Counted from the first letter of the stretch, positions 1 to 7,935 are shown. The stretch is DNA of 35,382 nt from Acidobacteriota bacterium (GCA_021826695.1 JAKAYS010000014.1:1-35382); one strand, 5' to 3'. Translations and numbers: made by a program. Notes: generated from the sequence alone by a model not told the origin.

Positions 1-122
1 CGACGGCCACAATCAGAACCCCAAGCCCTTCATCTGGACCGCCAAAGCCACGGACATCCTGGAAAAGGTCACACGCGCTCGGGCGGTCCTGAATAAATGA
101 CCATCTGTGTGGCGGACTACAC
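1..122 (+). mobile_element. IS630-family insertion sequence, right end only
   Basis: The window opens inside an insertion sequence. It contains the last codons of an IS630-type transposase (stop at 98-100) and then the terminal inverted repeat tggcggactacac (110-122), followed by the dinucleotide TA (123-124). IS630 elements (Tc1/mariner superfamily) insert at TA and duplicate it, which fits. The same 13 bases appear inverted at 35291-35303 at the other end of the window, also next to a TA, so both boundaries carry the same kind of element. The insertion lies only about 33 bases beyond the folP stop codon. Confidence 0.8.
2..100 (+). CDS. IS630 family transposase, C-terminal fragment
   Basis: This is an open frame entering from outside the window and stopping at TGA 98-100. 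The 32 visible residues include HNQNPKPFIWTAKATDIL and end in RARAVLNK. The segment (N-x-x-PKPF-x-W-x-A ... ILEKV-x-RAR) is the characteristic C-terminal tail of IS630 DDE transposases, lying after the catalytic Glu. The catalytic domain is off the window, so activity cannot be judged. The stop codon is 22 bases from the end of the element, as usual for this family. Confidence 0.75.
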   Translation, partial: DGHNQNPKPFIWTAKATDILEKVTRARAVLNK

Positions 123-155
123 TAGCTGTGGCCGCAGGCGCGCTCAGCGGTGATC

Positions 156-1049
156 TTACTTCGCGGCGGCGCGAATGGCGTCGGCAATGGCGACGGCTTC
201 GCGCGCGGCCCTTACATCATGGACGCGAATCAGATGCGCGCCTGCCAGCACGGCTGCGGTGACGGAGGCGAGCGTGGCGTTGTTGCGCTGCTCGGGCGGC
301 GTATCCTGGCCGTGGATTTCTGCCAGCGTTCGACCTAGAAAAGATTTACGCGATGTGCCGGATAGGACCGGATAGCCAAGCGTATGCAGCGCGTCGAGGT
401 GCGCAAGCAGAGGATAGTTTTCCTCGAAGGACTTGCCGAAACCGAAGCCGGGATCGAGCACCAGGCTGGCCCGTTGCACTCCTGCCTTGAGTGCTGCTTC
501 CGCGCGTTCGCGCAGTTCGCGCAGCACCAGCGGGACGACTTCTTCTTGAGGAATAGGCGATTGCGTACGCCACTCATTCATGCGGCCACGGCTGTGCATC
601 AGGATGACGCCGCATTGCAGCTCCGCGCAGGTGCGGGCCATCGCTTCGTCCCACTGGAAGCCGCTGACGTCATTGACGATCTCCACGCCTGCGGCGATGG
701 CGGCGCGCGCGGTCGCGGCTTTGTAGGTGTCGATGGAAATCATCGCGCCGGGCCGTTCGCGCAGCACCGCTCCGAGGACAGGCAGCACGCGGTCGAGTTC
801 CTGCTCCACGGAAACGGGCGGTCGCGTGCCGGGGCGCGTGGACTCGCCGCCAAGATCGAGAATGTCCGCGCCTTCGTCGAGCAGGCGCAAGGCGTGTTCG
901 AGGGCCATTTCTGGCGAAAAAAATTGGCCGCCATCAGAAAATGAATCGGGCGTAATGTTTACCACGCCAACCAGCAACGTCCGCGCACCCAGGGCGAGCG
1001 AGCGTGTTCGTAACGACCAGTCGAAGCGGGGACGGGATGCGACAATCAT
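156..1049 (-). CDS. folP: Dihydropteroate synthase
   Basis: This enzyme condenses 7,8-dihydropterin pyrophosphate with p-aminobenzoate to give dihydropteroate, a cytoplasmic step of folate synthesis and the sulfonamide target. The 297-residue protein carries the family signatures: GVVNITPDSFSDGG near residue 28, DLGGESTRPG near 65, SIDTYK near 105, NDVSG near 125, DPGFGFGKSFEEN near 200, GTSRKSFLG near 230 and the C-terminal IRVHDV. The length is normal for DHPS and the start ATG is at 1047-1049. It is divergent from dacB. Its usual Terriglobia partner upstream (ftsH/tilS) is not seen, and an IS630 end lies just beyond its stop. Confidence 0.96.
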   Translation of the reverse strand: MIVASRPRFDWSLRTRSLALGARTLLVGVVNITPDSFSDGGQFFSPEMALEHALRLLDEGADILDLGGESTRPGTRPPVSVEQELDRVLPVLGAVLRERPGAMISIDTYKAATARAAIAAGVEIVNDVSGFQWDEAMARTCAELQCGVILMHSRGRMNEWRTQSPIPQEEVVPLVLRELRERAEAALKAGVQRASLVLDPGFGFGKSFEENYPLLAHLDALHTLGYPVLSGTSRKSFLGRTLAEIHGQDTPPEQRNNATLASVTAAVLAGAHLIRVHDVRAAREAVAIADAIRAAAK

Positions 1050-1069
1050 GACCTGATTCTAAATACCCC

Positions 1070-1109
1070 TCCTACCCTTCGCGGTGGAACTGACGAAGGA
1101 TGGGGCACC
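1070..1109 (+). repeat. Palindromic intergenic repeat, copy A
   Basis: This is one of nine short palindromes in the window with left edge TCC(C/T)AC and right edge GGGGCACC. Here the arms are TACCCTTCG and CGAAGGATGG around a loop of about 14 bases. It lies between the divergent genes folP and dacB. Confidence 0.7.
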
Positions 1110-1160
1110 AGACCGTTTCGTGCAAGTACAGTCTGCGCGAGCATTACCGCTGAAATTTGT

Positions 1161-1166
1161 TACACT
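1161..1166 (+). promoter_or_regulatory. Possible -10 box for dacB
   Basis: TACACT lies 10 bases before the ATG at 1177. If used, transcription would begin about 5 bases before the start codon, giving an almost leaderless mRNA. No convincing -35 box is visible, so this is tentative. Confidence 0.25.
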
Positions 1167-1176
1167 CGCGGCCAGT

Positions 1177-2787
1177 ATGCGACCACGCCTCGGTGTCCTT
1201 TTCTCTCTGCTAATTTTGTTTTTTACTTTGCAAACAGCCTGGGGTGCGCCCAGGCATCGGCACGTGCCTTCCACACATAGCACGGAGAGGTTCACGCGCC
1301 AGATTGATGCCTTGCTGAGTGCGCCGGTGGCGGCGCAGGCCCACTGGGGCATTTCATTCACGACGCTCGACGGCCGCGTTCTTTACGAGAAGAATGATGC
1401 CCAATTGTTCGCTCCGGCTTCCAATACAAAGGTGCTGACGACAAGCACGGCGCTCGCCCTGCTTGGGCCGAACGCGACCATTGAAACACGGGTAATTGCC
1501 ACACGCGCGCCGGATGCGAACGGAGTGGTGCATGGCGATGTGACGCTGGTCGGCGCTGGCGATGCCAGCATGTCCGGGCGGGCCTATCCCTATGCGGGAC
1601 ACACCGACCGGCCCAACCCGCCGCTAGGCGCGCTGATGGCGTTGGCAGATCAACTCCAGCAGCGTGGAGTGCGGCGCGTGGAAGGCAACATCGTCGGCGA
1701 TGACACGGCGTTTCCCTTCGAGCCTTATGGCTCCGGCTGGGCATGGGATGACCTGGAGTGGAGTTGGGGCGCGCCGGTTTCCGCGCTTACGGTGAATGAC
1801 AATGTGGTCTATCTGGCGGTGATGCCCGGCGCGCAACCGGGCGATCCTGTTACGTTTGCATGGAACCCCGAGGAGGCGAGCTCCTACTACGCGGTGGACA
1901 ACTCAGCCCGCACCTCGGCAGGAGGCTCGGAAGCATCGCTCGGGCTGGATCGACGACCTGGCTCGCGCGAAATTCGTATCTTTGGCACGCTGCCTGTGGG
2001 TGGAGACACGAAGCATCTGGCGTTGGCGATTCAGGATCCGGCGGAGTTCGCCGCGATGGCATTTCGGCAGATGCTACAGGCGCGCGGCATCACCGTCACG
2101 GGAAATGCGGTCGCCCACCATCGCCCCTCGCAGGACACTTCCATTTACGAAGAGAGCGTGCTGCGGCCGCTGGCGCTGCCAGTTTCTAACGACGCGCCTG
2201 ACGGGATGAAACTTGCAACACCATTGCCGCCGGGGAGTGTGGTGCTGGCCTCGCGAACTTCCGTTCCATTGCTCGAAGACATCACGGTGACGAACAAGGT
2301 CAGCCAGAATTTACACGCGGAGATTCTGCTGCGTTTATTGGGCCAGCATTACGGCGCGGACGGATCCATCGTGGAAGGCGCGCGCGTAGTGCGGGCGCAA
2401 ATGCTGCGCGCGGGCATCGATCCGCAGGATTTCTTTTTCTATGACGGCTCGGGTCTTTCGCCCGAGGACCGAGTGACGCCGCGAGCCATGACCGCGCTGT
2501 TGCGCTACATTGCGGAGCAGCCCTGGGGGGCGCAGTTTCGCGGGACGCTGCCAATCGGCGGCGTGGATGGAACATTGTCGGACCGCTTTCTGCATGGTCC
2601 TCTACGCGAGCACGTCTTTGCCAAATCCGGCACGCTGGATGAGGTAACTTCGCTGAGTGGATATATGGTGGCGAAGAGCGGACGCACGCTTGTGTTTTCC
2701 ATTTTGTGCAATGGCCACATGCCGGCGGCCAAAGGCATTGCGAAAACCATGGATGGCGTGATCGCCGCCGTGGCAGCGTCGGAATAG
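1177..2787 (+). CDS. dacB: D-alanyl-D-alanine carboxypeptidase/endopeptidase (PBP4 type)
   Basis: This is a periplasmic serine peptidase of family S13 that removes or cleaves D-Ala cross-links in peptidoglycan. I chose ATG 1177 (536 residues) because it is followed at once by a signal peptide (MRPRLGVLFSLLILFFTLQ, cleavage near WGA). The upstream open frame back to 1084 runs through an intergenic palindrome and is not protein-like. The three penicillin-binding motifs are present: SNTK (SxxK, about residue 82), DGSGLSPEDR (SxN-type region, about residue 425) and KSGTL (KTG equivalent, about residue 480). An inserted domain between SxxK and SxN is typical of PBP4. The next gene, DUF6526, begins 71 bases downstream. 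Confidence 0.93.
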   Translation: MRPRLGVLFSLLILFFTLQTAWGAPRHRHVPSTHSTERFTRQIDALLSAPVAAQAHWGISFTTLDGRVLYEKNDAQLFAPASNTKVLTTSTALALLGPNATIETRVIATRAPDANGVVHGDVTLVGAGDASMSGRAYPYAGHTDRPNPPLGALMALADQLQQRGVRRVEGNIVGDDTAFPFEPYGSGWAWDDLEWSWGAPVSALTVNDNVVYLAVMPGAQPGDPVTFAWNPEEASSYYAVDNSARTSAGGSEASLGLDRRPGSREIRIFGTLPVGGDTKHLALAIQDPAEFAAMAFRQMLQARGITVTGNAVAHHRPSQDTSIYEESVLRPLALPVSNDAPDGMKLATPLPPGSVVLASRTSVPLLEDITVTNKVSQNLHAEILLRLLGQHYGADGSIVEGARVVRAQMLRAGIDPQDFFFYDGSGLSPEDRVTPRAMTALLRYIAEQPWGAQFRGTLPIGGVDGTLSDRFLHGPLREHVFAKSGTLDEVTSLSGYMVAKSGRTLVFSILCNGHMPAAKGIAKTMDGVIAAVAASE

Positions 2788-2858
2788 AATGTACGCAATG
2801 AATCCAGGCCGAGAGGCTGAGCATCTTGTACCGCAAACGTAATTTCACGGAGGTCGCC

Positions 2859-3296
2859 ATGTCTGAAAGAAAACCGCAAACTTACGCCAACCACACCCGC
2901 TTCGATCCGGTGTTTCATTACTTCCTTGCCCCAGTCCTGCTGATTACCGTAATTCTGTCCTTCATTCATCTGGTGAAGCATCCTGGGATTGCGAGCTTGT
3001 GGCATGTTCTGCTGGCGGTTGCGTTGCTGCTGATCGCGGGCAAAGCGCGCGCGTACGCGCTCAAGGCGCAGGACCGCGTGATTCGCCTGGAAGAGCGGAT
3101 GCGTTTGGCGACGCTGCTGCCGGAGCCGCTGCGCACTCGCATCGGCGAGCTGACGGAGCGCCAGTTGATCGCCTTGCGCTTCGCCTCCGACGCCGAAATA
3201 CCTGCGCTGGTCGAGCGGACGCTCAAGGAAAATCTGACGCAGAAGCGGATCAAGCAGGCAATCCAAAACTGGCGTCCGGATTATTTCCGGGTCTGA
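2859..3296 (+). CDS. DUF6526 family membrane protein
   Basis: This 145-residue protein has two predicted transmembrane helices (FHYFLAPVLLITVILSFIH, about residues 18-36, and SLWHVLLAVALLLIAG, about 45-62). A charged helical cytoplasmic tail follows (RVIRLEERMRLATLLPE, then ELTERQLIALRFASD). The pattern matches DUF6526, a family of unknown function common in Acidobacteria and Bacteroidetes. ATG 2859 is preferred over an in-frame start at 2826 because GGAGGT sits 5 bases upstream and the family begins with the SERKPQTYANH-like segment. It lies on the same strand as dacB. No function can be assigned. Confidence 0.8.
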   Translation: MSERKPQTYANHTRFDPVFHYFLAPVLLITVILSFIHLVKHPGIASLWHVLLAVALLLIAGKARAYALKAQDRVIRLEERMRLATLLPEPLRTRIGELTERQLIALRFASDAEIPALVERTLKENLTQKRIKQAIQNWRPDYFRV

Positions 3297-3323
3297 CGCG
3301 CACGGCCTGAAGGAATTTCTTTC

Positions 3324-3365
3324 TCCCACCCTTCGATCGCCGCGGCGACCGAAGGATGGAGCACC
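3324..3365 (+). repeat. Palindromic intergenic repeat, copy B
   Basis: This copy has left edge TCCCACCCTTCG and right edge CGAAGGATGGAGCACC, with a GC-rich internal palindrome (gatcgccgcggcgac). It is almost identical to copy C at 7936-7977. It lies between the DUF6526 gene and the cytochrome gene. Confidence 0.75.
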
Positions 3366-3396
3366 GGCACGCGACGACCCATGAAGGAAGAGAAAT

Positions 3397-3753
3397 TTGA
3401 TTCGAGTGAATTCAGTTTTATTGTTTATGGGTGCGGTTGTAATGTTGCTGGTAGGGTGCCATCCTATGCCGCCATCCAAGCCTCTTAGCGAGCTAACGCC
3501 TGCCGAAATGCGGGGGTATGCCGTCTTCCAGTCCCATTGCGCTGCTTGCCACTATGCCAATCGCGAACAGTCGCTGCACGGGCCGGGCTTGCAGGGGATG
3601 TTCAAGAAGCCATATCTACCCAGCGGCGCACCGGCGAACGACGACCGGGTGACGGCCACCATCCTGCACGGCCGCAACATGATGCCAGCCTTTGGCGGCG
3701 ACTTGGACGACCAGCAAATGCAGGACTTGTTAGCCTATCTGCATACCTTATGA
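3397..3753 (+). CDS. Lipoprotein c-type cytochrome
   Basis: This is a small (118-residue) monohaem cytochrome c, probably anchored to a membrane as a lipoprotein and acting as an electron carrier. The N-terminal hydrophobic stretch ends in the lipobox-like LLVGC (Cys about 21). The haem-binding CAACH lies near residue 48 and the distal ligand is likely a Met in RNMMPAFGG (about residue 95). The C-terminal DQQMQDLLAYL helix is typical of class I cytochromes. The start appears to be TTG at 3397, preceded by a purine-rich GAAGGAAGAG ribosome site; an ATG at 3381 is in another frame. Its stop overlaps the next start (ATGA), so the two genes are coupled. Confidence 0.85.
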   Translation: MIRVNSVLLFMGAVVMLLVGCHPMPPSKPLSELTPAEMRGYAVFQSHCAACHYANREQSLHGPGLQGMFKKPYLPSGAPANDDRVTATILHGRNMMPAFGGDLDDQQMQDLLAYLHTL

Positions 3754-4133
3754 ATCAGCCTGTTAAAAACGAAGCAAAAAAATCGCAGCCCGATTCTGCG
3801 GCAAAACTGCCCGGTGTGGCCGCCATCTCACTCTGGCTGTTGCTCGAAGCGCTGATCGGAGTTGCGGGCGTTTTTACCCATCACTTTGCCAGTCACGCAT
3901 CGCGCCTGGCCGTGCTTGCGGTCGCCACGCTGTTGGCAGTGGCCAGTCTCGGCTTGATGCGACTGCAGCGATGGGGATGGGCGCTGGCGCTGGCGGCGGC
4001 GTTCCTTACCAGTAGCTACGGCATCTATATAATTTTGCGCTTCCACCAATCCAACTACTGGGTGATGACGTTGGTGAACTTCGTCTTCTTCTTCTATCTG
4101 GTGCGCCCGGAGATTTTAAGACGGTTGCGGTGA
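3750..4133 (+). CDS. Small four-helix membrane protein
   Basis: This 127-residue hypothetical protein has a hydrophilic, Lys-rich N-terminus and about four transmembrane segments (near residues 24-44, 50-68, 74-95 and 100-118). It ends in the basic PEILRRLR. The start ATG overlaps the cytochrome stop (ATGA), so it is probably made together with that haem protein and may help anchor or reduce it, which is inference. I do not recognise a named family. The last 40 or so codons are repeated in decayed form at 5075-5193, with many third-position differences, so a second functional copy once existed. Confidence 0.8.
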   Translation: MNQPVKNEAKKSQPDSAAKLPGVAAISLWLLLEALIGVAGVFTHHFASHASRLAVLAVATLLAVASLGLMRLQRWGWALALAAAFLTSSYGIYIILRFHQSNYWVMTLVNFVFFFYLVRPEILRRLR

Positions 4134-4145
4134 GAGTGCTGAAGA

Positions 4146-4979
4146 GTGGATATGGATCGCAGACAGGAACAGCGACTGCTCTTCGCCAATCTAATAACCG
4201 CCAACGCCGGCATCCCTGCTGGCAGCGAAATCGCGGCTGCGTTTGCGTCTACTCCTCGAGAAAATTTCTTAGGGCCGCCTCCGTGGAAAATATTTGCCAG
4301 GTCAGGCTATGTCGAGACGAACTCGGACGATCCAGCGGTCCTGTATCAGGATGTCGTGGTTTCTCTCGGCTTCGATCGACATCTCAACAATGGGCAGCCG
4401 ACCTTGCACGCAATTTGTCTCGCTGCGCTAGCTCCAAAAAAAGGCGAACGAGTGGTCCACGTGGGAGCGGGGACCGGCTACTACACAGCTCTGTTGGCAA
4501 AGTTGGTAGGGGACACGGGGACGATCGATGCGTATGAGATCGAACCGGAGCTTGCGCGGCGTGCCCGCAACAACCTTGCGGAGTTTCCCCAGGTCACAGT
4601 GCATGCCTGTTCCGGAGCGGAAGGGCCGCTTCCTATGTGTGATGTGCTTTACGTGAATGCTGGCGCAACTGCGCCGCTCCTGGTTTGGCTTGATGCTCTG
4701 CGCTTGAACGGGCGACTCCTGTTTCCCTTGGAGCCTGCAATGGAGCCTGGAGCGATGCTATTGATTACCCGGCAAGCAGAGGAAGCTTTCTCAGCGCGCT
4801 TTCTGGTGCAAGCACAATTTGTTCCCTGCATCGGCGCACAGGACGAGAAGATGACGCATCGGCTTGCTCAAGCGTTTCGTAACGGCAACTGGAGCAAGGT
4901 CAAGTCGCTGCATCGCAATGATGCGCCGGACGACAGTTGTTGGTGCTCCGGACCGGGCTGGTGGCTTTCAATGAATTGA
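4146..4979 (+). CDS. Protein-L-isoaspartate O-methyltransferase-like protein
   Basis: This is a SAM-dependent methyltransferase of the PCMT family, which repairs isoaspartyl residues in aged proteins. The 277-residue protein has the PCMT order: an N-terminal helical part with TPRENFLGPPPW (about 37-48), LYQDVVVSL and the GQPTLHA segment (family G-Q-x-I-S-x-P; here Thr-Leu-His, a divergent active-site strip), then the SAM-binding VHVGAGTGYYTALLA (about 105-119) and acidic YEIEPELA. The start is GTG 4146, with ATG 4152 as alternative. The C-terminus (about 60 residues) is less conserved. Given the changed active-site strip, its substrate may not be isoaspartate. It is flanked by a direct repeat (see findings). 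Confidence 0.75.
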   Translation: MDMDRRQEQRLLFANLITANAGIPAGSEIAAAFASTPRENFLGPPPWKIFARSGYVETNSDDPAVLYQDVVVSLGFDRHLNNGQPTLHAICLAALAPKKGERVVHVGAGTGYYTALLAKLVGDTGTIDAYEIEPELARRARNNLAEFPQVTVHACSGAEGPLPMCDVLYVNAGATAPLLVWLDALRLNGRLLFPLEPAMEPGAMLLITRQAEEAFSARFLVQAQFVPCIGAQDEKMTHRLAQAFRNGNWSKVKSLHRNDAPDDSCWCSGPGWWLSMN

Positions 4980-5074
4980 ATTGCAAGCCATCGAGCCGTT
5001 AAAGCTGATTTAGGGCAGAAGCACGCTTAAAATCTAGAAATATAGTGTCACCTTTCACTTCATCCATGCCGTTT

Positions 5075-5193
5075 GGCTACGGCTTATCTCTCATCGTGCG
5101 TTTTCACGAACCCACTACTGGGCAATGACACTGGTGAACTTCGTGTTCTTCTTCTACCTGATTCGCCCGGAGATCCTGCGGCGCCTGCGATAG
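5075..5193 (+). pseudogene. Remnant of a second copy of the small membrane-protein gene
   Basis: Bases 5075-5193 translate to a segment ending HYWAMTLVNFVFFFYLIR followed by PEILRRLR and a TAG stop. This closely matches the C-terminus of the gene at 3750-4133. The upstream part (GYGLSLIVRFHEP) matches SYGIYIILRFHQS of that gene but is in another frame because one base is missing near 5110. Most differences are at third codon positions, so the copy was under coding selection before it decayed. No 5' part is visible, so it is a truncated, frameshifted relic. Confidence 0.8.
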
Positions 5194-5242
5194 AAAAAAA
5201 TAGCGTTAAAGCGTCCGTGGCGGGAGGCTCGCGAGATGCTGG

Positions 5243-6079
5243 CTACGCATGCTTCTTCATCTCTGACGCCAATTCTTCTGCGAACGATTCGGCATCGGAT
5301 TCCTTGACGAAATCCTTTTTCACGGGCATCTTGTTCAAAATATTTTCCGCCTTCACGGCTGCGGGCTTTAATCGTTCATCCTTCGGCTCTCCAATCAATA
5401 AATGGATACGAAAAGGCTCAGCACTGTCGTTCAAATTCGAGGCGCGACCAAGCCATTTGTTTGCCTTGTCCAATATGGACGCAGCCTCCACCATGTCAAA
5501 AGACACCGGCTCATAGACATGCCAAATCTCGTTCTTCCATGACCGCTGGAATTCATAGTCGTAATCTGGAGCAACAATTCGCTTGGGCTTCAGATTTGGA
5601 AGTACGTGAACCCGATCCAATGGGCCTCGGAAAACCCGCCAAACTTCATCGTCGGATCGTCTCGATAGTTCGCCAGCGTCCAAATATTTTTCAACATAGC
5701 GTTGGTACAAGTCCTGTAAAGTTTGATCGAGATTTGAGCTCAGTCCAACACCAGCTTTAGAAAATTGGATGGAGCTATCATCTCGCGGCAGGACTTTAGC
5801 GAGAATTTGTTCGATGCTCCGGTTCGGTTCAAAAGGCAATGAGGATGAATACTCTCTGCCTGCCGATCGGATGCTGTCCTGAATGTGCTGAGACAACTGC
5901 CGGAAGCCGACGCCGTCGATTTTGCAGAATGTCTCACTAATACGACCGTATTTGGTCGTGCATATCGCATTGAGATATTCGGCCTCTGCGGAAAATACAG
6001 CTACGCCGATATTGAGAAACTCCTGCGTAACTGCGTCGTGAATATAACGCAAAACGCTGAAACTGTATGGGACGCTCAT
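5243..6079 (-). CDS. DUF3037 family protein, partner of HipA-like kinase
   Basis: This 278-residue protein starts MSVPYSFSVLRYIHD, followed by QEFLNIGVAVFS and YLNAICTTKYGRIS. That is the N-terminal signature of DUF3037 (hydrophobic strand, conserved E-F-x-N-I-G-V-x-x-F). The remainder is mixed alpha/beta with no catalytic motif I can name. No signal peptide or membrane segment is visible, so it is probably cytoplasmic. The start ATG overlaps the stop of the upstream kinase gene by four bases (ATGA), so the two are translated together. DUF3037 proteins are known as neighbours of HipA-like kinases, but their role is not established. Base composition is AT-richer than nearby genes (28 of 60 G/C at 6001-6060, against 40 of 60 at 7081-7140 in lipA). 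Confidence 0.8.
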   Translation of the reverse strand: MSVPYSFSVLRYIHDAVTQEFLNIGVAVFSAEAEYLNAICTTKYGRISETFCKIDGVGFRQLSQHIQDSIRSAGREYSSSLPFEPNRSIEQILAKVLPRDDSSIQFSKAGVGLSSNLDQTLQDLYQRYVEKYLDAGELSRRSDDEVWRVFRGPLDRVHVLPNLKPKRIVAPDYDYEFQRSWKNEIWHVYEPVSFDMVEAASILDKANKWLGRASNLNDSAEPFRIHLLIGEPKDERLKPAAVKAENILNKMPVKKDFVKESDAESFAEELASEMKKHA

Positions 6080-6861
6080 GCTAAGAACCTCCGAATCTCT
6101 TCGTCAAAATCCAAGGCGTGATCCCGAATCGAGCGAATGTGCTGCGAAATCATTGGCACAGTATCATTGTTCCACTCCTGGGGCACGTCCGTCATTATCG
6201 ATTCAAGCAGCGTATCCGACAGGGTACTCAAGTTTTGGATAAAACCATCCAGATCAATGGGTTTCGATTTCAATTTTCGGTAAAAGACGTGCTCTTGCAA
6301 ATACGCCTCCCGTTCGAGCTTCCAAGGCGTGGTGGAAGGAAAAATGGTTCGGAGAAATGAAAATGCCATCTCGTGATCAAAGATCAAGATGCTGTTCCCA
6401 TTGACAAACAAGTTCGGATTATCGAAGCGACGATCTGGATTTTGTACGAGTGCATCAAACGCAAAGATATCGACAGCGGTTTGCCAGATTGCGTCGGGTA
6501 TGTGCTTATCTACCGGCCAAACGCTGTATCCACTCACTAACTTGGTTCCAAAATTCAAGCCGATGCTGCCGAGGATGTAAGTTTTATTGGACGGCTCGAT
6601 TCCAGAAATTAGTTCTGCCAGATTTTTCTCAATGCGGATCAATGCCGGTTGGGGCGATGCGATTCTGAAATGTTCAGCCAATTCTGCTGCCAAGAGTTCA
6701 CGTAACAGTCCTGATTCACGATCCTCAATTCCACCCCGCAGCTTGACAACATATTCCCCTGCATCTGCCCCCGACGAATCTTCGCAAGCAAAAATTGCCG
6801 GTTTCGTTTTGCCGCTGTCCATAAAACGTGCGAACCGTACGGCAGTCAAAATAGCGGCCAT
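6076..6861 (-). CDS. HipA-like Ser/Thr kinase-fold protein
   Basis: This 261-residue protein of the HipA-like kinase group (COG3550/HipA_2 type) lacks the N-terminal subdomain of full HipA. Visible kinase features are the ATP-binding lysine in EYVVKL (about residue 37), a catalytic loop DALVQNPDRRFDNPN (Asp in NPDRR, then Asn for metal binding) and the metal-binding IFDHE. The start is ATG 6861, with GGAG seven bases upstream; a TTG one codon earlier is possible. No HipB-like helix-turn-helix antitoxin gene is adjacent; its only partner is the overlapping DUF3037 gene. By family it should phosphorylate a protein or tRNA-related target; the actual substrate is unknown. Confidence 0.82.
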   Translation of the reverse strand: MAAILTAVRFARFMDSGKTKPAIFACEDSSGADAGEYVVKLRGGIEDRESGLLRELLAAELAEHFRIASPQPALIRIEKNLAELISGIEPSNKTYILGSIGLNFGTKLVSGYSVWPVDKHIPDAIWQTAVDIFAFDALVQNPDRRFDNPNLFVNGNSILIFDHEMAFSFLRTIFPSTTPWKLEREAYLQEHVFYRKLKSKPIDLDGFIQNLSTLSDTLLESIMTDVPQEWNNDTVPMISQHIRSIRDHALDFDEEIRRFLA

Positions 6862-6987
6862 CAATTACTCCGGCAGATGCGGTCGTAACACGGTAAAACT
6901 TTTGGATCGAAGTATATAACGGTTCTTCGCTCATCGGCTTCAGTTTCACCAAATGTAGTGTAAAACTGCTGGCGACCTCGCTCCGGC

Positions 6988-6993
6988 TACAAT
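6988..6993 (+). promoter_or_regulatory. Possible -10 box for lipA
   Basis: TACAAT ends 12 bases before the lipA ATG. Transcription from it would leave only a few untranslated bases. No strong -35 box is seen and no Shine-Dalgarno sequence precedes the ATG, which fits a leaderless or very short-leader mRNA. Confidence 0.3.
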
Positions 6994-7005
6994 AGAAAGT
7001 TCGCC

Positions 7006-7923
7006 ATGGCCACAGATCCTGTACTGATCCAGATCGATGTTGCGCCCAAGCTGCCCCAGCCGAAGCCGGACTGGTTGAAGGCGCGCGCGCCGATGGGCGA
7101 GACGTTCCATGACCTGAAAAAGCTGGCGCGCAGCCTGAATCTGCACACCGTCTGCGAGTCCGCGCATTGCCCCAACATTGGCGAATGCTGGAACCACAAG
7201 ACGGCGACCTTCATGATGCTGGGCAACCTGTGTACGCGGCGCTGCGGCTTCTGCGCGGTGCCCAAGGGTCGTCCGGAGCCGATCGATTTCGACGAGCCTC
7301 GCCGCGTGGCCGAAGCCGTAGCTGCGCTAGGGCTGAAACATGCCGTCATCACCAGCGTGAACCGCGACGACGATATTATCGGAGGCGCGCGCGCCTTCGC
7401 CATGGTGATTGAAGAGATTCGCCAGCAGGCCCCCGGTTGCCGAGTGGAGGTGCTGGTTCCCGACTTTCAGGGCAGGGAAGACGCCATCCGCATCGTCGTG
7501 GATGCTGCGCCGGAAGTGCTGAACCACAATACGGAAAGCGTGCCGCGCCTCTATCGCGTGGTGCGCTCCGGGGCGCGGTATGAGCGCACGCTGCGTCTGC
7601 TGGAATATGCCAAGGAAGTCAATCCGAAGCAGATCACCAAGTCTGGCGTGATGGTGGGGCTGGGCGAGGAGATGGACGAACTGCTCAACGTTTATCGCGA
7701 TCTGGCGAATGTTGGGACGGACATTCTGACCATCGGACAATATCTGCGGCCGTCCAAAGACCATCTGCCTATGGCTCGGCTATACCCGCCGCAGGAGTTT
7801 GTCTGGATGAAAGAAGAGGCGCTGAAGATGGGCTTCCGGCATGTGGAGTCCGGCCCGCTGGTGCGTTCGTCGTATCACGCGCATGAACAGGCAGCGTCGA
7901 CGGGCTTGAAAGTTCTGGCGTAG
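7006..7923 (+). CDS. lipA: Lipoyl synthase
   Basis: This radical-SAM enzyme inserts two sulfurs into octanoyl groups on the E2 and GcvH lipoyl domains. The 305-residue protein has the auxiliary 4Fe-4S cluster cysteines C50, C55 and C61 (CESAHCPNIGEC) and the radical-SAM triad C76, C80 and C83 (CTRRCGFC). It also has the C-terminal RSSYHA motif whose serine ligates the auxiliary cluster. Length and order are normal. ATG 7006 is used; the protein begins MATDPVLIQIDV. The octanoyltransferase gene lipB is not adjacent. Two palindromic repeats follow the stop codon. Confidence 0.97.
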   Translation: MATDPVLIQIDVAPKLPQPKPDWLKARAPMGETFHDLKKLARSLNLHTVCESAHCPNIGECWNHKTATFMMLGNLCTRRCGFCAVPKGRPEPIDFDEPRRVAEAVAALGLKHAVITSVNRDDDIIGGARAFAMVIEEIRQQAPGCRVEVLVPDFQGREDAIRIVVDAAPEVLNHNTESVPRLYRVVRSGARYERTLRLLEYAKEVNPKQITKSGVMVGLGEEMDELLNVYRDLANVGTDILTIGQYLRPSKDHLPMARLYPPQEFVWMKEEALKMGFRHVESGPLVRSSYHAHEQAASTGLKVLA

Positions 7924-7935
7924 GGGATTTTTGTT

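Noticed and set aside
384-944. Long plus-strand open frame opposite folP
   Set aside because: It lies wholly antisense to a clear dihydropteroate synthase; high GC keeps the opposite strand open.
1084-1176. Upstream extension of dacB
   Set aside because: It would be translated from a palindromic repeat and precede the signal peptide.
5073-5516. Plus-strand open frame across the decayed copy and the DUF3037 gene
   Set aside because: It joins a pseudogene frame to antisense DUF3037 sequence; no family match and no ribosome site.
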